From Kitasatospora griseola (GTDB lineage Bacteria; Actinomycetota; Actinomycetes; Streptomycetales; Streptomycetaceae): a stretch of DNA of 39,746 nt. The stretch spans positions 229,040 to 268,785 of the forward strand of contig NZ_BMRI01000008.1 of assembly GCF_014648555.1 (NCBI RefSeq), read 5' to 3'. The position numbers and the translations under genes are program-made. The notes beneath the pieces were generated by a model that searched no databases, had not been told where the DNA came from, and saw only the letters and a program-made list of their open reading frames with translations. Of this stretch, positions 16,052 to 24,185 are shown one piece after another (the stretch's first letter is position 1; every line of letters begins with the position of its first letter).

Positions 16052-16486
16052 ATGGGCGCCAGCGAGTGGCATTACGTCACGCCCTACCTCGGTTCGCCGC
16101 AGCGCAGTCTGGACGCCCTGCACCGGGCGGAGTTCGCCACCCACTGGGCGGGCCAGGAGTACGACACGCTGGAAGAGCTGTGGGCCGACGAGGAGTTCAT
16201 GGACGAGCAGGGCACCCACTCGATCCTCGACGTCCCGTACGCCGTCGAGGACTCCTCGGAGCCGCTGGGGTTCGAGGACGTGGGCAGCGTCCGCCCGCTC
16301 CCGGCGCAGAGCCTGCTGGACCACTTCGGCACCGAGCGTCCGACGGTCGAGCAGTTCACCCGGGTCCTCGCCGACTCCCCGTATCTGCGGACCGAGGTCG
16401 ACCTGCGGTGGACCGGGAAGTACGTCGTCCTGCACACCGACGGCGAGCCCACCCACTTCGGTGTGTTCGGCTTCTCCGGCGACTGA
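16052..16486 (+). CDS. Conserved hypothetical protein, acidic
   Basis: A 144-residue soluble, acidic protein with no membrane segment or signal peptide. AGGAGGA precedes the ATG, so translation is likely strong. It is rich in Trp/Tyr and Asp/Glu (WHYVTPYLGSPQRSLDALHR, and later EYDTLEELWADEEFMDEQG). I do not recognise a family. It may have its own promoter: TAGCTT at 16010-16015 matches a -10, with a weak -35. It is convergent with the MFS gene, with only 22 bp between the stops. Confidence 0.7.
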   Translation: MGASEWHYVTPYLGSPQRSLDALHRAEFATHWAGQEYDTLEELWADEEFMDEQGTHSILDVPYAVEDSSEPLGFEDVGSVRPLPAQSLLDHFGTERPTVEQFTRVLADSPYLRTEVDLRWTGKYVVLHTDGEPTHFGVFGFSGD

Positions 16487-16508
16487 CGGCTCCCCGCCCG
16501 GCGGTCCG

Positions 16509-17723
16509 TCAACGGCGGGCGGCGGCTGCGGGCATCGCCAGGCCGGCCGTCGCCAGCAGGGCGCCCAGGACCGCCCAGCCGGCGACGCCGTGGGCGAGCG
16601 CGGTGGCGGTGACGATCAGCGGTCCGATCACGTGCGAGCCGGCCTGGCCGCTCATGAAGACGCCCTGGTACTCGCCGTGCGCGGCGGGGTCGGCGAGGTC
16701 GAGGCTGAGCGTCCAGCCGCCCGCCGAGGTGAGCAGTTCGGCGAGCGAGTGCAGCAGCACGCCGGCCAGCACCAGGGTCACGGCGAGCACGGTGCCGCGT
16801 CCGCCCGCCGCCGCGTACACCAGGCAGGCCGCGGCGAGCAGGACGCCGCCGCGGGCACAGGCCCCGGCCGCGGAGCGCACGTCGACCACTCCGCGGCTGG
16901 CGCGGACCTGGAACAGCACCACGGCAAGGCCGTTGACGATGGCGACCACCGCGACCAGGGCGCGCGGCGCGGTGGTGTGGACGGCGATCCACAGCGGGAT
17001 GCCGATCTCCAGCATCGCGAACTGGAGTTCCAGCACGGCGTGCAGGAAGGCGACCAGCAGGTAGCGGCGGTCGGCGAGCGCGGTGCGCGGCCGCGATCGA
17101 CCGGCGGCCGGAGCGGCGGGGACCGTCGCGTCGGGGAGGCCGCGCAGCAGCAGCGAGGTGGCGGCGAAGCTCGCGGCGTCCAGGGCCAGCACGGTGGCGT
17201 ACGACCAGTGGGTGTCGGCCTGGAGGGCGAGCATCGCGCCCGCGCCGCCGAGCATCAGTCCGGCGTTCATCACCGAGCGCAGCAGGGCCCGCGAGCGCAC
17301 CTGGTCGGCGGCGGGCAGCAGGTGGGCGATCAGCGCGCTGCGCACCACGACGGCGCCGCGTTCCAGCACGGTGGCGACGACGATCGCGGCGACGAACGGC
17401 GCGAAGCCGCGCACGAAGACGTAGCCGAGCACGGCCGCGCCCTGCAACGGTCCGAGGACGTACAGCAGTCGGCGGTGCCCGACCCGGTCGGCGAGCCGCC
17501 CGAACGGCACGCCGGACAGCATCCCGGCGACTCCGGCCGCGGCCAGGCCGAGGGCCAACTGTCCGGCGCTCAGCCCGACTTGGCGGGTGAAGTAGAGCGC
17601 GCTGACGGAGTAGTAGAGCCCGTTGCCGACGGTGTTGACGCCGGTCATCACGGCGAGCCGGCGCAGCACGGGCTCGGCGGGCAGCAGGGATCGGCGCCCG
17701 GCGGGCGCGGCGGTGGCGGTCAT
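16509..17723 (-). CDS. MFS transporter
   Basis: A 404-residue integral membrane protein with about twelve transmembrane segments. The signature loop between TM2 and TM3 reads GVPFGRLADRVGHRRLLYVLG, as in the major facilitator superfamily, with a related but degenerate loop at mid-protein. This drug-efflux-like layout suggests export of a small molecule; the substrate is unknown. The ATG at 17723 is chosen because the first hydrophobic helix begins about 30 residues later; GTG at 17735 is an alternative. It is divergent from an ArsR-type gene 56 bp away, a common repressor/exporter pairing, so control by that regulator is likely. Confidence 0.85.
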   Translation of the reverse strand: MTATAAPAGRRSLLPAEPVLRRLAVMTGVNTVGNGLYYSVSALYFTRQVGLSAGQLALGLAAAGVAGMLSGVPFGRLADRVGHRRLLYVLGPLQGAAVLGYVFVRGFAPFVAAIVVATVLERGAVVVRSALIAHLLPAADQVRSRALLRSVMNAGLMLGGAGAMLALQADTHWSYATVLALDAASFAATSLLLRGLPDATVPAAPAAGRSRPRTALADRRYLLVAFLHAVLELQFAMLEIGIPLWIAVHTTAPRALVAVVAIVNGLAVVLFQVRASRGVVDVRSAAGACARGGVLLAAACLVYAAAGGRGTVLAVTLVLAGVLLHSLAELLTSAGGWTLSLDLADPAAHGEYQGVFMSGQAGSHVIGPLIVTATALAHGVAGWAVLGALLATAGLAMPAAAARR

Positions 17724-17779
17724 GGCCGTCAGCACACCAGGGTTCCCAACTCGCCGGAATCCTTTTACCGTTGGGGTCA

Positions 17780-18778
17780 ATGTTCGAGTTCGCCCTCGGC
17801 GTGGACGACCTCGCCACCACCTGGTTCACCTACTCCCCCGTGCAGGAGGCGGTGTTCAGCCTGCGGGCGCGCCGTTACCTGCACAAGTACCCGTTCCAGC
17901 AGCGGTGGATGGAGTCCTGGGAGTCGGCGTACCGGGCGCTGGACGTCCCGCTGCTGGAGTCCCTGGTAACGCCCCGGGCCTGGGCGCCGGACTTCCTGAC
18001 GCCCCGACCGATCGTCCAACGTCCGTCCTTCGAGAGCGAGTTGGCGACGATCGCGGGCACGCCGCCGGAGACGGTGGTGAAGGACTTCACGGCCGCCTAC
18101 CGGGGCGACGGGGCGCCGGTCCCGGAGCCGGTGGCCTCGCTGCTGGCCGATCCGGCGGAGCTGTTGGCGCGCTGCGTGGCGCAGCTGCGCGGGTACTGGG
18201 AGCGCTGCCTGCTGCCGCAGTGGTGGCCGCGGGCGCGGACGGTGCTGGAGGCCGATCTGGCGTACCGGGGGCGGATGTTCGCGGAGCGCGGCGCGGAGGG
18301 CCTGTTCGCGGAGTTGGACTCCCGGCTGTCCTGGCGGGCGGGGGTGCTGCGGCTGGACGACCCGGATCCGCGGGTGCGGGCGCTGGGCGGCCGGTACACG
18401 CCGGTGGCGGGCCGCGGCCTGGTGCTGATGCCGACGCTGTGCGCGTTGGGCGCGCACACCGTCATCGACGCGGACGAGCCGCCGGTGATCACCTACCCGG
18501 CCCGCGGCAACGCCCTGATGGGCGAGAGCTCCCCGCCCCGGGTCCCGGACGCGCTCGCCGAGTTGATCGGCCTGCCGCGGGCCCGCCTGCTGGTCCTGCT
18601 GGACCAGCCGGCCTCCACCACCGCGCTCGCCCACCGGCTCGCCGTCACCCCGGGCGCGGTCAGCCGCCACCTCTCCGCCCTGGCCACCGCGGGCCTCCTC
18701 ACCCGCACCCGCGCCGGCCGCTCCGTCCTGTACGCCCGCTCCCCGCTCGGCGACGCGCTGACCGCCGGCGGAGCCTAG
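17780..18778 (+). CDS. ArsR-type HTH regulator with DUF5937-like N-terminus
   Basis: A 332-residue protein. The first 240 residues form a streptomycete-specific domain (VDDLATTWFTYSPVQEAVFS and LPQWWPRARTVLEADLAYRG are characteristic), and the last 80 hold a winged helix-turn-helix: ARLLVLLDQPASTTALAHRL, then LAVTPGAVSRHLSALATAGL and a wing ending SVLYARSPLGDAL. This layout fits the ArsR-like DUF5937 regulators. The ATG at 17780 is preferred to TTG at 17771; the ribosome site is weak (GGGG) and a leaderless mRNA is possible. It is divergent from the MFS exporter, its likely target. Confidence 0.85.
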   Translation: MFEFALGVDDLATTWFTYSPVQEAVFSLRARRYLHKYPFQQRWMESWESAYRALDVPLLESLVTPRAWAPDFLTPRPIVQRPSFESELATIAGTPPETVVKDFTAAYRGDGAPVPEPVASLLADPAELLARCVAQLRGYWERCLLPQWWPRARTVLEADLAYRGRMFAERGAEGLFAELDSRLSWRAGVLRLDDPDPRVRALGGRYTPVAGRGLVLMPTLCALGAHTVIDADEPPVITYPARGNALMGESSPPRVPDALAELIGLPRARLLVLLDQPASTTALAHRLAVTPGAVSRHLSALATAGLLTRTRAGRSVLYARSPLGDALTAGGA

Positions 18779-18910
18779 CGGTCATTCCTCGGCCCGACCG
18801 GAGTCGCGGACCTTCCACCTGTCGAAGGAGTCGATCTCCTCCGCGCGGGCGAGCACCTGACACTGCTTCAGGCCGATTCCCGGCGCCGGCCGGGTCGGGA
18901 GGATCGGAGC

Positions 18911-19450
18911 ATGCGATTCGAGCTGTTTCACCCGACCCCGAGGCTCGGCGGCACCGCACGGCCGGTCCCGCCCTGGGCCGTCCGCGCCGCCCGGTGGATA
19001 CCGCTGGCCGTGCTTCCGTCCTGCCTCTGGCGGCTGCCCTTCGCGTTCGAGTTCGAGATGGGCCAGGTCTACGAGGTCCACAAGACCTGGCACTGGTGGG
19101 TGATCCTCTACGTCTTCGGGCTCAGTGTGCTGTCCGAGGGGATCGCCTACCTCTCCTTCGGTCTGGTGGCCGGGTGGGGCGAAGTGGCGCCGGCCTGGCT
19201 GCCGTTGATCGGCGGCCGGCGCATTCCGCCGTTCGCGGCGATCGTCCCGGCAGCCCTGGGCGGGCTGGCCCTGGTCGCGCTGTGGGACCCGCTGCCGCTG
19301 GCCTTCCTCGACCTCGGGGTCCCGCTCGTCGAGTACTCCAGCGGCTGGTGGAAGGCCCTCGCGGCGGCGGCCACCCTCCCGCTGACCCTGTGGGGCCCGC
19401 TGGTCCTGGCCCTGACCTGGGCCTACTACCGGCGCCGCCGCGAGGAGTGA
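18911..19450 (+). CDS. Small integral membrane protein
   Basis: A 179-residue protein with about four hydrophobic helices: around residues 28-45, 58-80, 108-125 and 150-170. A basic tail (YYRRRREE) lies at the C-terminus, probably cytoplasmic. The first loop carries FEFEMGQVYEVHKTWHWW. Similar uncharacterised proteins are frequent in streptomycetes; no function can be assigned. GGGAGG precedes the ATG. It is convergent with the Ro60 gene, with only seven bases between stops, so no separate terminator fits there. Confidence 0.75.
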   Translation: MRFELFHPTPRLGGTARPVPPWAVRAARWIPLAVLPSCLWRLPFAFEFEMGQVYEVHKTWHWWVILYVFGLSVLSEGIAYLSFGLVAGWGEVAPAWLPLIGGRRIPPFAAIVPAALGGLALVALWDPLPLAFLDLGVPLVEYSSGWWKALAAAATLPLTLWGPLVLALTWAYYRRRREE

Positions 19451-19457
19451 GCCGCCG

Positions 19458-21056
19458 TCACTGCTCCCACGGCCAGGCCGCGTCCTGCCCGGCCTCCAGC
19501 AGCGGGACGAGCCGGAACGCGGCGTCGGTCAGGCCGCCGAAGGTGTGGCGGTGGGCCGTGCCGGACGGGGCGTGGCCGGCGCGGTAGCCGGCCAGGTTCC
19601 AGGTGTAGACGGGGATCCGGGCGGGGACGGACTCCAGCGGGTGGCTCGCCCAACCGCCGTACGCCTGCTCGTCGGTGACGATCAGCACCCGGTCGTGGTC
19701 GCGGTAGTGCCGGCGGACCGCCCCGGCGGTGTCGGTGCCGCCGAGGTTGCCGAACCGGTCCAGCACCCGGAGCACCGCGTCACCGCGCTCCAGCGGGACG
19801 GCCCGGCTGGTGGAGCCGAACTCGACCAGGTCCGCCTCGGCGGCCCGCAGGGCCAGCGCGGTGCCGAAGATCGCGGCGGTGTCGGCCCGGTTGAGCTGGG
19901 TCTGCGCACTCGGCCGACCGAACATCGAGCCGGAGCGGTCCACCAGGATCAGCGAACGGCCGGGCAGCGCGGGGACGTTGGCCAGCGAGTGCCTCATCGC
20001 CTGCTCCAGCGCGTGGCCCCAGCGCAGCGACGGCGCGTGCCGGTACGCGGCCAGGTAGCGGAACGGGAACTGCCGGGAGCGGGTGACCTCGGCCCGGTCG
20101 GAGATCCGCCGGGCGACCGCTTCGGCGACCTCGTCGGACACCCCGGCCTGGTCGAAGTTCCGCAGGTTGCGCACCAGCGCCATCGGGCCCATGGACGGGA
20201 TGACGGCCTCCCAGACGGCGGCGTCCAGCGGGCCCTGGAGCCAGCCGGCCAGTGCCTCCCAGGTCATCCCGGCCTCGGCCAGGCGCCGCGCGCCGTCGAG
20301 GCCGGTGACCAGTGCGCGGCGTTCCTCCACGGGGACGGCCAGCAGGGCGCGATGGGCGGTCAGCAGGGCGTCGCCGGCCGGCGGAACGGCGGTGTCGGGC
20401 CGGTGCCGCCGGTCCAGCGCGTAGCGGAACAGCTCGCTCTGCCACGGCTTGTGGGGGTCCGGCGTCGGGTGGGTGAGCTCCAGTACGTCGCCGAACCGGT
20501 AGCCCTTGGCGCCGGTGTCGTACTTGAGCAGCGCCCGGCCGTTGTACAGCCGGGCGACGGCATCGGCGACGCCGCGCTTGACGGGCTTGGGCAGCGCCCG
20601 CCCGTACCGGGACGTCCAGTAGGCGAGCAGTTCGCCGGGCTCGTCGGGGCGCTGCAGGACGGCGTCGATCGCCTGCCGGGAGTGGCCGGGGAGCTTCGCG
20701 TCCAGTCGGGCGCGGGTGAACTCGGCGGCGCCGACCAGCGAGGCGGTGCGCATCGCGGCGCCGTGGCGCAGCCAGCGCAGCAGGCCGAGCGTCCACTCGG
20801 GATCGCTGACAGCGAGTGAGCGCACCAGGGCGGTGTAGCGGTCGTCGCGGTCGTCGCCGCGCTCGTAGAAGGTGTCCTGGCCGACCAGGTTGGCCATCGC
20901 CAGCAGGAAGAGTTCGGACTTCTCGTCGCGCAGGTGTCCCGTCCCGCCCTGGTGGTTCGCAGTGAGCTGCCCGGTCGTGGTGACGGGCGAGCCAGGCCCG
21001 GCCTCGGTCACGGCGGGGGCGGTCTTCTTCGAACGGCGGAAGTTGAAGCGGGACAT
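19458..21056 (-). CDS. rsr: Ro60/Rsr TROVE-domain RNA-binding protein
   Basis: A 532-residue bacterial Ro60. After a basic N-terminal tail (MSRFNFRRSKK) the TROVE HEAT-like ring covers residues about 35-375, with the family segments ELFLLAMANLVGQDTFYERG, LLRWLRHGAAMRTASLVGA and PMALVRNLRNFDQAG. The C-terminal von Willebrand A domain has an intact MIDAS, DRSGS near residue 395, with TDEQAYGGW further on. Ro60 binds the ends of misfolded RNAs in its ring and is gated by Y RNA on its outer face; in bacteria it works with PNPase and other nucleases in RNA quality control and stress survival. AGGAGGAG precedes the ATG. The leader just upstream contains Y-RNA-like structures. No RtcB ligase gene is in the window. 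Confidence 0.95.
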   Translation of the reverse strand: MSRFNFRRSKKTAPAVTEAGPGSPVTTTGQLTANHQGGTGHLRDEKSELFLLAMANLVGQDTFYERGDDRDDRYTALVRSLAVSDPEWTLGLLRWLRHGAAMRTASLVGAAEFTRARLDAKLPGHSRQAIDAVLQRPDEPGELLAYWTSRYGRALPKPVKRGVADAVARLYNGRALLKYDTGAKGYRFGDVLELTHPTPDPHKPWQSELFRYALDRRHRPDTAVPPAGDALLTAHRALLAVPVEERRALVTGLDGARRLAEAGMTWEALAGWLQGPLDAAVWEAVIPSMGPMALVRNLRNFDQAGVSDEVAEAVARRISDRAEVTRSRQFPFRYLAAYRHAPSLRWGHALEQAMRHSLANVPALPGRSLILVDRSGSMFGRPSAQTQLNRADTAAIFGTALALRAAEADLVEFGSTSRAVPLERGDAVLRVLDRFGNLGGTDTAGAVRRHYRDHDRVLIVTDEQAYGGWASHPLESVPARIPVYTWNLAGYRAGHAPSGTAHRHTFGGLTDAAFRLVPLLEAGQDAAWPWEQ

Positions 21057-21088
21057 GGTCGACTCCTCCTGCGGGCAGGCAGGCCGAA

Positions 21089-21255
21089 CCGGGGCGTCCG
21101 AGAATTGCCGACCGCACGGGCCGGCCTCGGCGGAGGTAGAAAGTCTGGTGCTCTCCCTTGAGCTGTCGGCCGTGCTGACGCACGGTCGGCCGGGACTCGA
21201 ACCCGGAGCCGCCAGATCCGGAAGTAACCCCCGACCTGCGCACCGGACGCCCCGG
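21089..21255 (-). ncRNA. Y RNA-like (YrlA-type) RNA with tRNA-like module
   Basis: About 167 bases, closed by a perfect 12-bp stem (CCGGGGCGTCCG at 21244-21255 with CGGACGCCCCGG at 21089-21100, RNA sense). Just inside is the repeated motif GGTGCGCAGG. Then a 6-bp helix GGTCGG/CCGACC (21231-21236 with 21184-21189) stacks directly on a canonical T-arm, stem CCGGG/CCCGG with the 7-base loop TTCGAGT (21190-21206). Only 24 bases lie between the helix and the T-arm, so there is no anticodon arm. A pyrimidine-rich stretch (AGACTTTCTACCTCC) follows. Y RNAs have paired ends, a Ro-binding helix and a pyrimidine-rich loop, and the YrlA class mimics tRNA. It ends 33 bases before the Ro60 start codon. Hand-folded only. 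Confidence 0.75.
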
Positions 21256-21261
21256 CGCGGT

Positions 21262-21339
21262 TGCCCTCCCGAGATCAAAGGTGGCGCCGGTGGGATTCTT
21301 TGGAGGAAGTAACCGGCGCCTGCGCACCGGGAGGTGGCA
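21262..21339 (-). ncRNA. Second Y RNA-like stem-loop
   Basis: A nested hairpin of about 78 bases. The outer stem CCTCCCG/CGGGAGG (21328-21334 with 21265-21271) is extended by TGC/GCA across a two-base CA bulge. Inside lies the motif GTGCGCAGG, then an 8-bp stem GGCGCCGG/CCGGCGCC (21313-21320 with 21283-21290) around a 22-base loop with a pyrimidine run (TTACTTCCTCC). The motif sits directly inside the outer stem, as in the larger RNA next door. There is no T-arm. It may be a minimal Y RNA or a Ro60-binding leader element. Confidence 0.55.
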
Positions 21340-21400
21340 GTTTTCTGAAGTTGGACGTCCAGCGGACGACAGCGGCGGAGGTGACGAACTCTTCCTTCAC

Positions 21401-21481
21401 CTGGACTGCACCGGCCGGAGCCGACGCCCGGGGACGAACCCCGACCTGCCCGTCCAGCGAAGCGACCCCTGCCTGCGCACC
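21401..21481 (-). ncRNA. Third, degenerate copy of the Y RNA-like unit
   Basis: It starts with GGTGCGCAGGCAGGGGTCGC, matching the other two units. It then has CTGGAC/GTCCAG (21452-21457 with 21401-21406) enclosing a T-arm-like hairpin CGGGG-TTCGT-CCCCG (21429-21443) whose loop has five bases in place of seven. I find no closing stem outside the motif. A separate 6-bp hairpin, AGGTGA/TCACCT, overlaps its 3' end. It could be a decayed copy or one that pairs in another way. Confidence 0.4.
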
Positions 21482-21493
21482 TGAACGAGAGCG

Positions 21494-21499
21494 ACCCTA
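21494..21499 (-). promoter_or_regulatory. Candidate -10 box for the Y RNA/rsr transcript
   Basis: TAGGGT on the minus strand, inside a small GAGCG/CGCTC hairpin just after the malate synthase stop. A transcript from here would begin a few bases before the first GGTGCGCAGG motif. The -35 region is poor (TGCGGC at 17 bp). Confidence 0.3.
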
Positions 21500-21522
21500 T
21501 CCGCTCCCCGTCACGGGCCGCA

Positions 21523-23169
21523 TCAGAATTTTCGGCCGTCGCCCGGGTCGAGCAGCGCGAGGGCCGGCAGCGTCAGGAACTCCGGGAACTCCTCGCCGAG
21601 CGCCACCTGTTCGAACAGCGCGGCGGCGTCGTCCCACCGTCGCCCGGCGCCCGCCTCCTCCCGCAGCACGGCGAGTTCCTCCGCCAGCAGCCGTCGCACC
21701 TGCTCGGCCGTCACCTGCTCGCCGGTGTCGGCCAGCACCACCTCGTTGTGGATCCACTGCCAGATCTGCGAGCGGGAGATCTCGGCAGTGGCGGCGTCCT
21801 CCATCAGGTGGAAGATGGCGACGGCGCCGATCCCGCGCAGCCACGCCTCGATGTACCGGACGCCGACCCGGACGGCGTTGCGCAGCCCCGCGGACGTGCA
21901 ACTGCCTTCCGCCCCGGCCACGTTCAGCAGCTGCTCCGCCGTCACGTCCTCCGCCGCACCGGGGTTCTCCTGCTGGTGCGGCCGCTCGCCCAGCACCGTG
22001 TCGAAGCACTCGCGCGCCACCGGCACCAGGTCGGGGTGGGCGACCCAGGAGCCGTCGAAGCCGCCGTCGGCCTCCCGCTCCTTGTCGGCCCGGACCTTCG
22101 CCAGCGCCGCCGCGTTGACCTCCGGGTCGGTGCGGGACGGGATGAACGCGGCCATCCCGCCGATCGCGTGCGCACCGCGCCGGTGGCAGGTCCGCACCAG
22201 CAGCCGGGTGTAGGCGGCCATGAACGGGGACGCCATGGTGACGCCGTTGCGGTCCGGCAGCACGAAGTGCGCGCCCGCGTCGCGGAAGTTCTTCACGATC
22301 GAGAACAGGTAGTCCCACCGTCCGGCGTTCAACCCGGCGGCGTGCTCGCGCAGTTCGTACAGGATCTCGTCCATCTCGAAGGCCGCGGTGACGGTCTCGA
22401 TCAGCACGGTGGCGCGGATCGTGCCGTGCGGGATGCCGAGTGCGGCCTGCGCGTGGGTGAAGACCTCGTTCCAGAGCCGGGCCTCCAGGTGGCTCTCGGT
22501 CTTCGGGAGGTAGAAGTACGGGCCGGAGTTGGGGTCCTGCGCGCCGCGCGCCAGCAGCCGGGCCGCGTTGTGGAAGAAGTACAGGCCGAAGTCGACGAAC
22601 GCGCCGGCCACCGGCTCGCCGTCCACCGTCAGATGCCGCTCGTCCAGGTGCCAGCCGCGCGGACGCACCACGACGGTGGCCAGCTCGCCGGCGGGCTTCA
22701 GCGCGTACGCCTTGCCGCGGGCGTCGGTGAAGTCGATCCGGCGCTCGAACGCGTCGATCAGGTTGAGCTGCCCGGAGACCACGTTCGCCCAGGTGGGGGC
22801 GGTGGCGTCCTCGAAGTCGGCCAGCCACACCCGGGCGCCGGAGTTCAGCGCGTTGACCGTCGTCCTGCGGTCGGTGGGGCCGGTGATCTCCACCCGACGG
22901 TCCGTCAGCGCGGGCGGCGCGGGCGCGACCCGCCACTCCGCCGCCCGGACGGCCGCCGTCTCCGGCCGGAAGTCGAGCGTGCCGGTGCGGGCGATCTCGG
23001 CGCGGCGCGCCACCCGGGCAGCCAGCAACTCCCGCCGCCGGCCGTCGAACGCGCGGTGCAGGCCCGCGACGAACGCCAGCGCCTGCGGGGTGAGCACCTC
23101 GTCGGCCCGCTCCACCGGCGGGCCCGCCACCACCGCGCCCGGAACAGTCGCACCCTGATCTGCAGCCAT
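21523..23169 (-). CDS. aceB: Malate synthase (class A)
   Basis: A 548-residue enzyme that condenses glyoxylate with acetyl-CoA to malate and CoA. Family landmarks: the Mg/glyoxylate region with [20 protein letters not shown] near residue 265, the flexible-loop segment [13 protein letters not shown] near 287, [20 protein letters not shown] near 155, and the late [19 protein letters not shown] and [20 protein letters not shown] with the catalytic acid. The length is typical of the A isoform. The ATG at 23169 is preferred over GTG at 23178, because GGGGAG then sits eight bases away. There is no isocitrate lyase beside it; the shared operator with uraD implies it removes glyoxylate made from allantoin. 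Confidence 0.93.
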   Translation of the reverse strand: MAADQGATVPGAVVAGPPVERADEVLTPQALAFVAGLHRAFDGRRRELLAARVARRAEIARTGTLDFRPETAAVRAAEWRVAPAPPALTDRRVEITGPTDRRTTVNALNSGARVWLADFEDATAPTWANVVSGQLNLIDAFERRIDFTDARGKAYALKPAGELATVVVRPRGWHLDERHLTVDGEPVAGAFVDFGLYFFHNAARLLARGAQDPNSGPYFYLPKTESHLEARLWNEVFTHAQAALGIPHGTIRATVLIETVTAAFEMDEILYELREHAAGLNAGRWDYLFSIVKNFRDAGAHFVLPDRNGVTMASPFMAAYTRLLVRTCHRRGAHAIGGMAAFIPSRTDPEVNAAALAKVRADKEREADGGFDGSWVAHPDLVPVARECFDTVLGERPHQQENPGAAEDVTAEQLLNVAGAEGSCTSAGLRNAVRVGVRYIEAWLRGIGAVAIFHLMEDAATAEISRSQIWQWIHNEVVLADTGEQVTAEQVRRLLAEELAVLREEAGAGRRWDDAAALFEQVALGEEFPEFLTLPALALLDPGDGRKF

Positions 23170-23216
23170 CGGCGGCACTCCCCTCGGGCCGTTCCGCTGT
23201 TCCGTTCTGTACAGTG

Positions 23217-23256
23217 AGATTAGTTTCCGCGATGCAGAATTTCAACGCTCCGTTGA
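23217..23256 (-). promoter_or_regulatory. Malate synthase promoter with AllR-type operator
   Basis: On the minus strand TCAAC-GGAGC-GTTGA (23242-23256) runs into the -35 box TTGAAA (23240-23245), and TAATCT (23217-23222) follows after exactly 17 bp. The wider operator has 7 of 8 matching arm positions (TTTCAACG / CGTTGAGA, plus strand) around CTC. It lies about 40 bp upstream of the repressor gene, so autoregulation is likely. Confidence 0.78.
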
Positions 23257-23294
23257 GAGGTCGCGCGAAGTCCGCCCGTGTAAGGAACCGTCCC

Positions 23295-24065
23295 GTGGCC
23301 AGCACCCCCACCGAACGCACCACCGGCTCGGTGCAGTCCGTCGAGCGCGCCTTCCTCCTCCTGGAGGCCCTCGCCGACGCGGGCGGCATCGCCACCCTCA
23401 GCGAACTCTCCGCCGCCTCCGGCCTGCCGATGCCGACCATCCACCGCCTGGTCCGCACCCTGCTCGCCCAGGGCTACGTCCGGCAGGACTCCGCCCGCCG
23501 CTACACCCTCGGCCCGCGCCTGATCCGCCTAGGCGAGAGCGCCAACCGGCTGCTCGGCTCCTGGGCCCGCCCGTTCCTCGCCGAACTCATGGAAGCCACC
23601 GGCGAGACCGCCAACCTCGCCGTCCTGGAGGGCTGCGAGGTCGTGTACGTCGGCCAGGTCCAGTCCCGGCGCTCCATGCGGATGTTCACCGAGGTCGGCC
23701 GCCGCGCCCAGCCGCACTGCACCGGCGTCGGCAAGGCGCTGCTCGCCCAGCTCCCCGAGGACGAGGCCCGCGCCCTGCTCGGCCCCGGCCCGCTCCAGGC
23801 CCACACCCCGCACACCGTCACCGACCCCGCCGCGCTGCTCGCCCAGCTCGCCGCCGCCCGCGAGTCCGGCTACGTCGTCGACGACCAGGAGCAGGAGATC
23901 GGCGTCCGCTGCCTCGCCGTGGCCGTCCCCGGCGCCCCCACTCCCACCGCCCTCTCGGTCTCCGGCCCCGAGGCCCGCGTCCACGCCCTCGAAGCCCAGT
24001 CCGGCCCGGCCGCCCTGGTCCCCCTCATGCAGTCCGTCGCAGCCCGCCTCGGCTCGGCGCTCTGA
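23295..24065 (+). CDS. allR: IclR-family repressor, AllR type
   Basis: A 256-residue IclR protein. The winged HTH covers residues about 12-75 (GSVQSVERAFLLLEALADAG, then LSAASGLPMPTIHRLVRTLL). The effector domain has MRMFTEVGRRAQPHCTGVGK near 140 and EIGVRCLAVAVPGAPTPTAL near 210. These segments match the streptomycete allantoin repressor AllR, which responds to allantoin-pathway intermediates and controls allantoin and glyoxylate genes. The GTG at 23295 is chosen because AAGGAA stands seven bases upstream; the frame continues to 23214 but that part would read through the operator. It is divergent from malate synthase. Confidence 0.88.
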   Translation: MASTPTERTTGSVQSVERAFLLLEALADAGGIATLSELSAASGLPMPTIHRLVRTLLAQGYVRQDSARRYTLGPRLIRLGESANRLLGSWARPFLAELMEATGETANLAVLEGCEVVYVGQVQSRRSMRMFTEVGRRAQPHCTGVGKALLAQLPEDEARALLGPGPLQAHTPHTVTDPAALLAQLAAARESGYVVDDQEQEIGVRCLAVAVPGAPTPTALSVSGPEARVHALEAQSGPAALVPLMQSVAARLGSAL

Positions 24066-24082
24066 CCGACCGTCCGCCGCAC

Positions 24083-24120
24083 CGGCCCCGCCCGGCCCCG
24101 GCCGGCTCGCCCCGGGGCCG
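24083..24120 (+). terminator. Hairpin after allR
   Basis: An 8-bp stem CGGCCCCG/CGGGGCCG with a 22-base GC-rich loop, 17 bases after the allR stop. There is no U-tract. Confidence 0.5.
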
Positions 24121-24185
24121 CGCACTGGACCAACCGGCCCGCACTGCGGGAGCGGTCCGGAGGCCGCCGCTCTACGGTGCGAGAC

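Noticed and set aside
18782..18870. A minus-strand C-terminus-like segment (ARAEEIDSFDRWKVRDSGRA)
   Set aside because: It reads like the end of a protein, but the frame upstream is antisense to the membrane protein gene and has no start or domain. At most it is a small remnant, and there is nothing to confirm it.
21184..21236. A tRNA gene, suggested by a perfect T-arm and an acceptor-like helix
   Set aside because: Only 24 bases separate the 5' helix from the T-arm, so D and anticodon arms cannot form. The fold fits tRNA mimicry, not a tRNA.
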